DNA of 64,000 nucleotides from Lutimonas halocynthiae (GTDB taxonomy: Bacteria > Bacteroidota > Bacteroidia > Flavobacteriales > Flavobacteriaceae), in assembly GCF_030409835.1 (NCBI RefSeq), contig NZ_JAUFQO010000002.1:286640-350639 (forward strand), written 5' to 3'. A program made the position numbers and the translations under genes. Shown in pieces: positions 34,385 to 43,561 of the stretch. Every line of letters starts with the position of its first letter. The first letter of the stretch is position 1. Below the pieces are notes generated by a model. That model made no database searches. It worked only from the letters and a program-made list of their open reading frames with translations, and was not told the origin of the DNA.

Positions 34385-36049
34385 ATGAAAATTCGTATAT
34401 TTTTTTTCTTAGTAGTGTTATGTTTTTTTTATTCCTGCAAAAAGGAGCAAGCGATTGAAAAAAATGATCCGCCCACTGAAATTGTTCATCAAGGGGATGA
34501 CATCAAAAGAAGTATCACAGGCTTATCAGCAAAAAGAGGCTTGATCTCTAAAACTGATAAAGCAACAGAAGGATTTGTTTTATTTCAACCCTCCTCAAGC
34601 ACTAAAACTTATTTGATTAATTCTGATGGTGAGGTTGTTCATCAATGGGTTGGTGAGTTGAATTCAATGCAATCTTATTTACTCGAAAATGGTAACCTCA
34701 TGAGACTTGAGCGAGATGTAGACTTTCCGACTTTTGCTGCCGGAGGTCAGTCTGGTCGAATAAGAGAATACGACTGGGAAGGAAACGTGGTATGGGATTT
34801 TGAACATGCAACAATCGATCAATTGATTCATCATGATATTGAAATTATGCCAAATGGTAATGTTCTTGCCATATCTTATGAAGTGATATCAAGAGATGAA
34901 GCTATTGAAGCAGGAATGCATCCTGACCGTACACCTAAAGCTGGGCTGTGGCCAGATAAGATTATTGAAATAGAACCAAATGGCTCTAAAGGAGGAAAAA
35001 TTGTCTGGGAATGGCGCATGTGGGATCACATAATTCAAGACATTGACTCTACAAAAAATAATTACGGTGTTGTGGCAGACAATCCAAGAAAGTTTAATTT
35101 GAACATACATGATAAGCCCCTTAAACCAGTGCCTCAAGAACAGCTCGATCATATGAAAAAAATGGGTTTTACGACTTCAAATGCCACGGTTGATAACCGT
35201 GGTTCAGATATCAGTCATTGCAATGCCGTGGCGTATAACGCCGATTTAGATCAAATAGTAGTCAGTTCTCCGGAATATAATGAGATTTTCATCATAGATC
35301 ATAGTACCACTACAGAAGAAGCTAAAGGCAATACAGGTGGTAAATGGGGCCATGGGGGCGAACTATTGTATCGTTGGGGTAATGCTAAAAATTATGATAG
35401 AGGATCTGAAGAAGACCAACAATTATTCGGACAGCACGATGTAAAATGGATTCCAAAAGGTTATCCAGGTGAAAATCATTTAATGGTCTTTAATAATGAT
35501 ATTAAGAATCCTAATAATAAAATACCTTCTGTATGGGGCGTCTTATCTGATCCGGCAAATCCTGACCCTTTGATTTCAATAAGTGATTTTGGAAACCACA
35601 GTGCAGTCTTCGAATTTAACCCTGAAACTGATTCAAATGGCGCTTATGTGATATTTGATAGCAAGGCATTTGGTCCGGTTAATACAACTTGGTCTTATAC
35701 GGCACCCGATAAACATTCTTTTTATTCGGCTTTTATATCAGGAGCACAACGATTAAAAAATGGCAATACACTGATTACTTCAGGCGCAAAAGGACGATTT
35801 TTTGAAGTTACTTCAGATGGTGAAATTGTATGGGAATATTGGAATCCATACATGGATAATTACAGATTGCCTGATGGTTCACATGCACAACCAGCTGGCC
35901 CTTTTCTTTATGGACAATTTAGAAGCACACATTTTACACCAGATTTTCTTGCCTTTTCAGGAAAGGAACTGAGTGCTATAGCTCCTCAACCTGAACCGTT
36001 TATTTTTATTCCCCCGCCACCCCCGCCACCGGAAAAACCGGCTGAATAA
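34385..36049 (+). CDS. Aryl-sulfate sulfotransferase (ASST family) lipoprotein
   Basis: A 554-residue periplasmic enzyme that, in known members, moves sulfate from one phenyl sulfate to another phenol without PAPS. The lipoprotein signal ends CFFYSC (Cys18). The six-bladed propeller of the ASST family shows as repeats: GFVLFQPSSSTKTYLINSDG, GRIREYDWEGNVVWDFEH, HHDIEIMPNGNVLAISYE, GRFFEVTSDGEIVWEYW. Conserved His residues in HHDIEIMPNGN, ISHCNAVAYN and FGQHDVKW are candidates for the sulfohistidine. The C-terminus is a Pro tract (FIPPPPPPPEKPAE). The gene is followed 30 bases later by a PAPS-type sulfotransferase gene. Confidence 0.88.
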   Translation: MKIRIFFFLVVLCFFYSCKKEQAIEKNDPPTEIVHQGDDIKRSITGLSAKRGLISKTDKATEGFVLFQPSSSTKTYLINSDGEVVHQWVGELNSMQSYLLENGNLMRLERDVDFPTFAAGGQSGRIREYDWEGNVVWDFEHATIDQLIHHDIEIMPNGNVLAISYEVISRDEAIEAGMHPDRTPKAGLWPDKIIEIEPNGSKGGKIVWEWRMWDHIIQDIDSTKNNYGVVADNPRKFNLNIHDKPLKPVPQEQLDHMKKMGFTTSNATVDNRGSDISHCNAVAYNADLDQIVVSSPEYNEIFIIDHSTTTEEAKGNTGGKWGHGGELLYRWGNAKNYDRGSEEDQQLFGQHDVKWIPKGYPGENHLMVFNNDIKNPNNKIPSVWGVLSDPANPDPLISISDFGNHSAVFEFNPETDSNGAYVIFDSKAFGPVNTTWSYTAPDKHSFYSAFISGAQRLKNGNTLITSGAKGRFFEVTSDGEIVWEYWNPYMDNYRLPDGSHAQPAGPFLYGQFRSTHFTPDFLAFSGKELSAIAPQPEPFIFIPPPPPPPEKPAE

Positions 36050-36079
36050 TAATATTAACTAAAAACAAAAACACCGCTT

Positions 36080-36760
36080 ATGCCTATTAAAATTATTGGT
36101 GCCGGATTCCCTAGAACCGGGACCACAACATTAAAACGCTCTCTTGAAATATTAGGTTATTCAAAAACCTATCACATGAAAGAATTATTGGTAAATCCTG
36201 ATAAGTTGCCCCTTTGGCTCAAACTTGAAGAAACGGGTGAGACTGATTGGGACAAACTATATGAAGGTTATATGGCTACAGTTGATTTTCCAAGTTATCC
36301 ATGGTATTTTGAACACATGAATCATTATCCTGACGCTAAAGTTATTTTAACGGTCAGAGATTTTGAAGCCTGGCATAAAAGTGCGCATAGTACGATCTAT
36401 CAGGCAGGGCCTCAAAACTTTAGTGAAAAAATACAAATGCTTTTTAGAATTCTAACCAATCCCAGATTGGCAAAGGTTGTAAATTGTATCAAGTTCGTTA
36501 AGCGTCAGTTTTGGGCCAAACAATTTGAAGGTAGGTTTCTCGATAAGGAGTTTGCTGAAAAAATTTGGTTTGAACACATCGAAGAAGTGAAAGCGAAAGT
36601 GCCGGCAGATCGTTTACTGGTATACGATGTAAGAGACGGTTGGGAACCTCTTTGTACATTTTTGGGAAAACCTGTTCCCTCGGAGCCTTTACCACATTTG
36701 AATAAAAAAGAAAACTTTAAAACAATGCTAGCCGAATTAATGAAAGGAAATATGGTGTAA
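36080..36760 (+). CDS. PAPS-type sulfotransferase family protein
   Basis: A 226-residue cytoplasmic protein. GAGFPRTGTTTLKRSLEIL is the 5'-phosphosulfate loop of sulfotransferases, and KVILTVRDFEAWHKSAHST is the 3'-phosphate binding block. DVRDGWEPLCTFLGKPVP is the typical C-terminal motif. Members transfer sulfo groups from PAPS to small hydroxylated acceptors, a type seen in bacteria and invertebrates. It is in line with the ASST gene, so one operon could sulfate in the cytoplasm and exchange sulfate outside. Confidence 0.87.
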   Translation: MPIKIIGAGFPRTGTTTLKRSLEILGYSKTYHMKELLVNPDKLPLWLKLEETGETDWDKLYEGYMATVDFPSYPWYFEHMNHYPDAKVILTVRDFEAWHKSAHSTIYQAGPQNFSEKIQMLFRILTNPRLAKVVNCIKFVKRQFWAKQFEGRFLDKEFAEKIWFEHIEEVKAKVPADRLLVYDVRDGWEPLCTFLGKPVPSEPLPHLNKKENFKTMLAELMKGNMV

Positions 36761-36810
36761 ATTCTTTGGATTAACAACCCTATTTTTATTTAACTCTTAA
36801 TGAATTAAGA

Positions 36811-37974
36811 ATGCAACAAATTAATCCGGAAAGCAAAAAGGTGAAGGCCGTTTTACTTCTTATTAGTAGTTTGACCATTATGTCAATGATTACTATTTCA
36901 CCTTCTTTACCAGATATGACCGAGGCTTTTTCTGACACCCCGAATGGAGCTAAATTGGTGAAGCTGATATTGTCTTTTCCGGGCTTATTTATTGCCATAA
37001 GTGCACTCATAGCAGGTGGTTTTATTGATAAATTTGGCAGGCTTAAATTATTAGGATTTTCTCTGGTATTATATGCGGTAGGAGGGGTGTCAGGATATTG
37101 GTTAGATGATTTATATTTAATTTTAGCTGGACGGGCATTACTAGGTATTGCTGTTGGAATCTCTATGACCATAGTCACCACTTTGGTGGCAGATTATTAT
37201 CAAGGGAAGGCAAGACAAAAGTTTGCCGGACTCCAGATTGCAGTGATGTCATTGGGAGGAATAATCTTTATAAGCTTAGGAGGCGTATTGGCAGATATTC
37301 ATTGGAGGGTTCCTTTTTTGATTTATTTTTTCTCTTTATTTATTTTACCCTTTGCTTATGCGATTCTAAAGGAGCCAAAACAACAAGTCAAAATTGAAAA
37401 GCAGGAAACTGCGGCTAAATCTCCCAGACTCATATGGCTGGTATTTTTTAATGTCATGTTTATGTGGATTCTGTTTTTTATCATTCCGATTCAGATTCCA
37501 TTTTATTTGAAAGACATTGGAGTTGAATCAAATTCGATGATAGGGCTTGCTATTGCCTCAAGTACATTTTTTTCCGCAATAGCGGCAATTTCTTATTCTA
37601 AGATTAAAGACAAGTTTTCTTTTGCTCAATTGTTTGCTCTGGGTTATTTTTTAATGGCCATCGCTTATATTTTAATAGCTATGGGGAATACATATACTAT
37701 GGTCATGCTGGGTATGTTGTTTGCAGGTCTTGGAATGGGAATCATGATTCCAAATGCGAATATCTGGGTCATGCAATTAGCACCTGCAGAAATTAGAGGG
37801 AAAGAGATAGGTAGGTTGACCACATTTTGGTTTATGGGTCAGTTCTTGTCTCCTTTGTTGTTATTGCCTCTTTTAGACTTCTTAACGCAATCTCAATTAT
37901 ACTATCTCATCGCCGGAATTCTATTGGCATTAAGTTCATTTTATTTGGTTTTTCATTTCTTTAGGAACAAATAA
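36811..37974 (+). CDS. MFS transporter
   Basis: A 387-residue major facilitator with 12 TM segments. The loop 2-3 motif is GGFIDKFGRLKLLGFS and the loop after TM4 reads YYQGKARQKFAG. Drug- or metabolite-efflux MFS proteins have this size. The substrate is unknown. It is last in the run that contains ASST and the PAPS sulfotransferase, 50 bases after it, so export of a sulfated product is possible. Confidence 0.88.
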   Translation: MQQINPESKKVKAVLLLISSLTIMSMITISPSLPDMTEAFSDTPNGAKLVKLILSFPGLFIAISALIAGGFIDKFGRLKLLGFSLVLYAVGGVSGYWLDDLYLILAGRALLGIAVGISMTIVTTLVADYYQGKARQKFAGLQIAVMSLGGIIFISLGGVLADIHWRVPFLIYFFSLFILPFAYAILKEPKQQVKIEKQETAAKSPRLIWLVFFNVMFMWILFFIIPIQIPFYLKDIGVESNSMIGLAIASSTFFSAIAAISYSKIKDKFSFAQLFALGYFLMAIAYILIAMGNTYTMVMLGMLFAGLGMGIMIPNANIWVMQLAPAEIRGKEIGRLTTFWFMGQFLSPLLLLPLLDFLTQSQLYYLIAGILLALSSFYLVFHFFRNK

Positions 37975-38087
37975 TGCCATTTTTTTCTCAATTAGTAAAG
38001 AATTTTTATCCCCAAATCAGCATGCGTTTATGAATGGGTGCCAAATCACAAATTATTGTAAAGAAGTTTATATCCAAATATTAGGAC

Positions 38088-38095
38088 TATCTTTG
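38088..38095 (+). promoter_or_regulatory. -7 box TATCTTTG before the DEAD-box helicase gene
   Basis: Matches TAnnTTTG 18 bases before the ATG at 38114. No TTG at ordinary distance is seen. Confidence 0.5.
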
Positions 38096-38113
38096 CATTT
38101 CTTAATACAATAG

Positions 38114-39397
38114 ATGACTTTTAAAGAATTAGGGCTGATCCCAGCTATTCTCCGAACTTTGGAGGAACAAGGATATAAAAAGCCAACCCCCATACAACAA
38201 CAATCAATCCCCATTTTATTAAAAGGAAGAGACCTTTTGGGATGCGCGCAAACCGGAACCGGTAAAACTGCGGCATTCGCTATTCCTATCATTCAGCATT
38301 TGAGTGCGCCTCATAATGAGCCCGCGGGAAGAAGAAAAATAAAAGCATTGATTATCACACCAACAAGAGAGTTGGCTACACAAATAGCGGACAGCTTTAC
38401 TGTGTACGGGAAATACACAAATTTAAAGAATACGGTAATTTTTGGTGGTGTCAAACAAAGAGCACAGGTTGATGCCTTGAGAAAAGGAGTAGATATATTG
38501 GTGGCAACACCTGGTCGGCTTTTAGATCTTATAAATCAGAGAAAGATTAGCTTAAGAGATATTGAATATTTTGTCTTGGACGAAGCTGATCAGATGCTTG
38601 ATATGGGATTTATTCACGATATTAAAAAGGTAATTGCAATGTTACCTAAGCAGAGACAGTCTTTATTTTTCTCAGCTACGATGCATCCGAAGATTGTGAC
38701 TTTGTCAAAACAGATACTAGGAAACCCTGAAAGAGTAACGGTTCAGCCTGAACAGACTACCGCTGAGAAAGTAGAACAATCCTTATATTTTGTTACAAAA
38801 GGGAACAAAATCAAATTATTGATCTATTTACTTCAGATGAATCATATGGATTCAGTTCTTGTTTTTTCAAGAACCAAGCACGGGGCTAATAAAATTGTAA
38901 AATTATTAGATCGTGAAGGATTTCGAAGTGCTGCGATACATGGAAACAAATCGCAGACCGCCAGAGAACTTGCATTGAATAATTTCAAAAAAGGCGATCT
39001 AAAAATTTTAGTGGCAACCGATATTGCAGCTCGTGGTATTGACATAGATGAATTATCATATGTAGTAAACTATGACCTTCCTAATGTACCTGAATCATAT
39101 GTGCATAGAATTGGGAGAACCGGAAGAGCAGGATCAAGCGGTATGGCTATTTCTTTCTGTGATGCCGCAGAAAGAGCTTATTTGAGAGATATTGAAAAAT
39201 TGATCGCTAAGAAGATTACTGTGGTTCATGAGCATCCTTATATAAATGATGGTCTTGAAAGCGAATCTTTGCAACCTGAGCGGAAGCACGGTCATAAAAG
39301 AAGGCCAAAACCTGCAGCGAAGCCAAAAGGTAGTGGAGGTAGAAAAAATTACTGGAATAAGAAAAAGACTGGTGGTAGTTCTCGATCTTCAAATTAA
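38114..39397 (+). CDS. DEAD-box RNA helicase (RhlE-like)
   Basis: A 427-residue ATP-dependent RNA helicase. The motifs are in order: F and Q motif (KPTPIQQQSIP), Walker A AQTGTGKT, PTRELA, TPGR, DEAD (VLDEADQML), SAT, then the second domain with ARGID and HRIGRTGR. The C-terminus is a basic tail (KHGHKRRPKPAAKPKGSGG), as in RhlE proteins. It acts in RNA remodelling such as ribosome assembly or cold response. It has its own promoter. Confidence 0.95.
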   Translation: MTFKELGLIPAILRTLEEQGYKKPTPIQQQSIPILLKGRDLLGCAQTGTGKTAAFAIPIIQHLSAPHNEPAGRRKIKALIITPTRELATQIADSFTVYGKYTNLKNTVIFGGVKQRAQVDALRKGVDILVATPGRLLDLINQRKISLRDIEYFVLDEADQMLDMGFIHDIKKVIAMLPKQRQSLFFSATMHPKIVTLSKQILGNPERVTVQPEQTTAEKVEQSLYFVTKGNKIKLLIYLLQMNHMDSVLVFSRTKHGANKIVKLLDREGFRSAAIHGNKSQTARELALNNFKKGDLKILVATDIAARGIDIDELSYVVNYDLPNVPESYVHRIGRTGRAGSSGMAISFCDAAERAYLRDIEKLIAKKITVVHEHPYINDGLESESLQPERKHGHKRRPKPAAKPKGSGGRKNYWNKKKTGGSSRSSN

Positions 39398-39493
39398 TGA
39401 ATACTTCTGACAATTCCTTTTATTCATGATTTAAATCATTTTATTTCTGGTTATTTTTCATGTACTTTAACATAGATTTAAAGGCAATGAAGG

Positions 39494-39910
39494 ATGAGAA
39501 AAAATGAACCCATCTCAAGTATCATGACCCGTGAGGTTGTTACTTTGAGTTTAAAGGATTCTCTTTATTCTGCGGAAAAGAGAATGAAAAAGAATCATAT
39601 CAGGCATATGCCTGTTGTGAAAGATGACAAACTTATTGGCCTTATCAGTTTATCCGATTTACAACGCGTTAGTTTTATTGACGCTTATGGGAAAGAAGGA
39701 ACTGAAGACACTCCTATTTATAACATGCTCGACATCAATGATCTGATGATCAAAAAACCTTTAACAGCAAGTCCTCAAACTACCATTCTGGAAGTTTCTA
39801 AATTGCTGGCCAGTAAAGAATTTCATTCTTTACCGGTTGTAGAAGAAGATAAACTGGTGGGTATCATAACCACTACGGATCTCCTGCACTATTTTATTGA
39901 ATTGTGCTGA
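39494..39910 (+). CDS. Protein with two CBS domains
   Basis: A 138-residue protein made of a CBS pair (Bateman module) and nothing else: IRHMPVVKDDKLIGLISLSD and FHSLPVVEEDKLVGIITTTD. Such proteins bind adenine nucleotides and sense energy state. The stop overlaps the 3' end of the convergent dehydrogenase gene by 22 bases. Confidence 0.9.
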   Translation: MRKNEPISSIMTREVVTLSLKDSLYSAEKRMKKNHIRHMPVVKDDKLIGLISLSDLQRVSFIDAYGKEGTEDTPIYNMLDINDLMIKKPLTASPQTTILEVSKLLASKEFHSLPVVEEDKLVGIITTTDLLHYFIELC

Positions 39911-40848
39911 TCCAACATGGCGGCAACTTTGTGGACTATGGTTTCTGCCAGTTTATATTTTGATTCTACGGTCCATCCGGCCACGTGAGGACTTAAAAGT
40001 ACCTTATCTGAAGTAATCAAATATTGAAAATCTTCAGGTAAGGTATTTTCTTTGGAAAAGAAATTCTCAAAAGAGTTTTTTTCATATTCCAATACATCCA
40101 AACAAGCCCCAAGAACCTTTCCGGTTTCCAGAGCCTGGACAAGATCTTTGGTTATAATGGCCGATCCTCTTGCCGTATTGATCACATAAATTGATTTTTG
40201 AAACTGATTTAAGAATGATTCATCAATCATATGTTTTGTTAGCTCGGTTTGCGGGGTATGAAGGCTTAGTACTTCGGTTCTTTCTAATAGCTCAGTTAAA
40301 CTAACCTGCCTCGCATTTTGATCACCCACATCAGGCTTGATATCGTAACAGATCACATCACAATCAAATCCTTTTAATTTTTTAGCAAAAGCTTTACCCA
40401 TATTTCCATAGCCAATGAGCCCGATAGTCTTTCCTTCTAGCTCAATTCCTCTGTTGTCTTCTCTGAGCCAAATACCATTTCTAATCTCAGTATCAGCTTT
40501 CTTAAACTTGTTAAAAAGTGAAAGGATCATGCCTAAAGCATGTTCACCTACTGCATTTCTATTCCCTTCAGGGGCTGCTATCAGCTTTATACCTTTGCTG
40601 AGGGCATACTCATTATCAATGTTTTCAAGCCCAGCTCCAACGCGTCCTATAAATTTTAGTTTAGTAGCTTTTTCTAAAAAAGACTGATCAAGGCTGAAAC
40701 GACTTCGTATAATGAGACCATCATAGTCTTGAATTTTTGCTTCTATTGCTGATTTTGAAGAACTATAGTCTTCGTCGCATTCAAGATTTAACTTTCTTAA
40801 TCCTTCCAAAAGGACAGGATGATTGGTGTCTAAAAACAGTACTTTCAT
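39889..40848 (-). CDS. D-2-hydroxyacid dehydrogenase (phosphoglycerate dehydrogenase-like)
   Basis: A 319-residue NAD-dependent enzyme. The N-terminal catalytic half carries IIRSRF. The Rossmann motif is GLIGYGNMGKAFAKKLKGFD. The catalytic Arg is in INTARG, and Glu and His are in DVLEYE and LSPHVAGWT. SerA enzymes start serine biosynthesis; this short form lacks the ACT domain. Other hydroxyacids are possible. A -7 box lies just upstream at 40874-40867. Confidence 0.88.
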   Translation of the reverse strand: MKVLFLDTNHPVLLEGLRKLNLECDEDYSSSKSAIEAKIQDYDGLIIRSRFSLDQSFLEKATKLKFIGRVGAGLENIDNEYALSKGIKLIAAPEGNRNAVGEHALGMILSLFNKFKKADTEIRNGIWLREDNRGIELEGKTIGLIGYGNMGKAFAKKLKGFDCDVICYDIKPDVGDQNARQVSLTELLERTEVLSLHTPQTELTKHMIDESFLNQFQKSIYVINTARGSAIITKDLVQALETGKVLGACLDVLEYEKNSFENFFSKENTLPEDFQYLITSDKVLLSPHVAGWTVESKYKLAETIVHKVAAMLDQHNSIK

Positions 40849-40866
40849 CTATAGCTAAGTTTTTTA

Positions 40867-40874
40867 CAAAAATA
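40867..40874 (-). promoter_or_regulatory. -7 box TATTTTTG before the dehydrogenase gene
   Basis: Reading the minus strand from 40874, TATTTTTG matches TAnnTTTG, 18 bases before the ATG at 40848. Confidence 0.5.
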
Positions 40875-40922
40875 TGGGAACTGAATTATTAAAAGATCCT
40901 TAATTTTAAAAAAAAATACTTT

Positions 40923-43493
40923 ATGAAGTTTTTCTACAACAGATTCATTATTGGGCTTTTGATCTTGTCTAATTCATTTTTGTTTGCACAAGATTACTAT
41001 TTAGAATCTTTTAAGCCTTTCGATGAATCAATTCCAAGCCCTGAAGAGTTTTTGGGCTATCCTATTGGCGAATACCATACCAGACATGATTTGGTAGTGG
41101 CCTATATGTATACATTAGCTGAGCTTTCTAATAAAGCTTCCATCAGTGTTTATGGTCAAACACATGAGAATAGAAAATTATTGATGTTGCAAATAGCCAG
41201 CCCTGCAAATCTTGAGAATTTAGAAACTATTAAACAGCAACACCTTAAAGTGGTTGATCCCAATACCGATGTATCCGATTTTAGTGGGCTTCCAATATTC
41301 ATAAACCTTGCTTATGGTGTTCATGGAAATGAACCTTCAAGTACTGAGGCGGCCATGCTTACTGCCTATACCTTGGTAGCTTCTCAAAGTGAAACGGTTA
41401 AATCTTATCTTGATGAGGTTATTGTGTTTTTAGATCCAACGATTAATCCTGATGGCAGAGACCGGCATACAAACTGGGCCAATAGTTATAGAGGACAACC
41501 ACTCATAGCTGATAAATATGATATAGAACATAACGAAGCCTGGCCAAGAGGACGAACTAATCACTATTGGTTTGATCTAAACAGAGACCTGTTGCTTGGC
41601 GTAAATCCCGAATCTCAGGGCCGTTTAAAATGGTATCACCAATGGTATCCGAATGTTGTGACTGATTTTCATGAAATGGGAACCAATAGCACTTATTTTT
41701 TTGAACCTAAGAATAAATCAGCCTCTATTAAGCCAATAACACCATCTGAGAACAGAGATGTTCTTAATAAGGTATTTGCTGATCAGTTTTCAGCAGACCT
41801 TGATAAGATTGGCTCTTTTTACTTTACGGATGAAATTTATGATTCAACTTATCCCGGATATGGTTCCACCTATATGGATTTACAAGGTTCACTTGCTTTG
41901 TTATTTGAGCAAGCGAGTTCTAGAGGTCATTTGCAGGAAACAACTACAGGAGAGATTTCATTTCCATTTACGATAAGGAATCAATTCGTTTCAAGTATTG
42001 CTACGATAAAAGCTTCTATTACGAATAAAGAGCTTTTATACAAATACCAGAATAAATTTTTTAAAGAAGCACAACAAAAAGGAGCTTCTTCAAAAGTGAA
42101 AGCCTATGTGTTTGGCGATCCCTATGATCAGAATCGAAATAAGGCGTTTTTAGACGTCTTACTGCAACACCATATCGAAGTTTATCCGGTCACTGAAAAG
42201 ATGACAATAAAGGGCACGGCATTCGAAGAAGGGAATGCATTTGTGGTTCCAACGAATCAAAAACAGTATTACATGGTTCAATCTTTGTTTGAAACCTATA
42301 GCGTCTATCGAGACAGTGTGTTTTATGATACGTCAGCCTGGTCAATGGTTAATTTTTACAATATGAAATACCAATCCCTGGCAAAAGTTCCGGGGCTGGG
42401 CGAGCAGGTTACAAAACAGACTAATGTGGTTTCTGTTTCAGGTCTTGATAAAAGTGACTATGCCTATATTATTCCCTATGATGACTATTATGCCCCAGCC
42501 TTGTTATACCAATTAAAGCGTCATGGGTTAGTGGTTAAAGTAGCAACAAAACCTTTTACTTCTGAAATAGGAGGTGAGCGAGTTAATTTCCACAGAGGCG
42601 CTTTGCTAGTTCCGGTTCAGGATCAATATGATTTAGATGCTAATACTGTTTATGAATGGGTCAAAGAGGCAAGTGTAAAATTTGCCGTGAAAGCTTACCC
42701 GGTCAAATCTGGAATGACGATTAATGGGAATGGCCTGGGCAGCAGAAGTTTTCAGACTTTGATCAAGCCAAGCGCGATGATGCTTGTTGGAGGAACAGTG
42801 AATTCATATGAAGCTGGAGAAGTATGGCATTTATTTGAAGACAGAATGGAGATGCCATTAGTCAAGGTTCCTGAAAGCAGGTTCTATCTTACAGATATTT
42901 ATAGATACAATGTGATTATCATGGTATCGGGTAATTATCGATTGTTGAATAAAAAGCAAAAGGAAAGATTAAAGCAATGGGTTAGTGATGGAAATACTTT
43001 GATAACAACGGGTAAAGCCAGTGATTGGGCCATAAAACAGAAAATTGCTGAAGAGTCTTTAATTGTGCGTAAACCGGATTCAGTTTCGAACGGAAAAAGG
43101 AGTAGTTATGAATCTGCTCGAGGCTCAATTCAAAAACATAATATAGGAGGTGGTATTTTTGAGATTGATCTTGACCTGAGTCATCCTATAGGCTATGGAT
43201 ATCAAGACAGCAACATACCTGTTTATAAAAACAACCGGGTATGGATCGCACCCAGTAAGAATAGGTTTTCGACTGTCGGAAAATATGTTAATGACCCACA
43301 TGTAGACGGTTATATAAGCAAAGAGAATTTAGAGATTATGAAAGGAGCGGCTTCAATAGTTGTCAGTAAGCGAGGCAAAGGCAGGGTAGTGCTATTTGCA
43401 GACAACCCAAATTTCAGGGGAGCCTGGTACGGGACGAATAAGCTATTTATGAATGCTGTGTTATTTGGTCATTTGATCAAGGTGCCTCAATAA
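40923..43493 (+). CDS. Exported M14 family zinc carboxypeptidase
   Basis: An 856-residue secreted peptidase with a signal peptide (GLLILSNSFLFA). The zinc site is HGNE (His134, Glu137), with the later His in VTDFHEMG. FDLNRDLL carries the Asn-Arg pair that binds substrate carboxylate, and ALLFEQAS the catalytic Glu. The C-terminal third holds a GATase-like domain (VIIMVSGNYRLLNKKQ, GRVVLFADNPNFRG), as in many flavobacterial M14 proteins. It is divergent from the dehydrogenase gene. A terminator follows. Confidence 0.92.
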   Translation: MKFFYNRFIIGLLILSNSFLFAQDYYLESFKPFDESIPSPEEFLGYPIGEYHTRHDLVVAYMYTLAELSNKASISVYGQTHENRKLLMLQIASPANLENLETIKQQHLKVVDPNTDVSDFSGLPIFINLAYGVHGNEPSSTEAAMLTAYTLVASQSETVKSYLDEVIVFLDPTINPDGRDRHTNWANSYRGQPLIADKYDIEHNEAWPRGRTNHYWFDLNRDLLLGVNPESQGRLKWYHQWYPNVVTDFHEMGTNSTYFFEPKNKSASIKPITPSENRDVLNKVFADQFSADLDKIGSFYFTDEIYDSTYPGYGSTYMDLQGSLALLFEQASSRGHLQETTTGEISFPFTIRNQFVSSIATIKASITNKELLYKYQNKFFKEAQQKGASSKVKAYVFGDPYDQNRNKAFLDVLLQHHIEVYPVTEKMTIKGTAFEEGNAFVVPTNQKQYYMVQSLFETYSVYRDSVFYDTSAWSMVNFYNMKYQSLAKVPGLGEQVTKQTNVVSVSGLDKSDYAYIIPYDDYYAPALLYQLKRHGLVVKVATKPFTSEIGGERVNFHRGALLVPVQDQYDLDANTVYEWVKEASVKFAVKAYPVKSGMTINGNGLGSRSFQTLIKPSAMMLVGGTVNSYEAGEVWHLFEDRMEMPLVKVPESRFYLTDIYRYNVIIMVSGNYRLLNKKQKERLKQWVSDGNTLITTGKASDWAIKQKIAEESLIVRKPDSVSNGKRSSYESARGSIQKHNIGGGIFEIDLDLSHPIGYGYQDSNIPVYKNNRVWIAPSKNRFSTVGKYVNDPHVDGYISKENLEIMKGAASIVVSKRGKGRVVLFADNPNFRGAWYGTNKLFMNAVLFGHLIKVPQ

Positions 43494-43510
43494 AAACCTT
43501 GTATAAAAGA

Positions 43511-43542
43511 AAAGCTCCATAGTCAAACTATGGAGCTTTTTT
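43511..43542. terminator. Bidirectional intrinsic terminator
   Basis: AAAGCTCCATAG (43511-43522) and CTATGGAGCTTT (43528-43539) pair fully around TCAAA, with T runs on the + strand and A runs in front. It serves both the M14 gene and the convergent ATP synthase operon. Confidence 0.92.
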
Positions 43543-43561
43543 TATATTAAATAGAACATCT

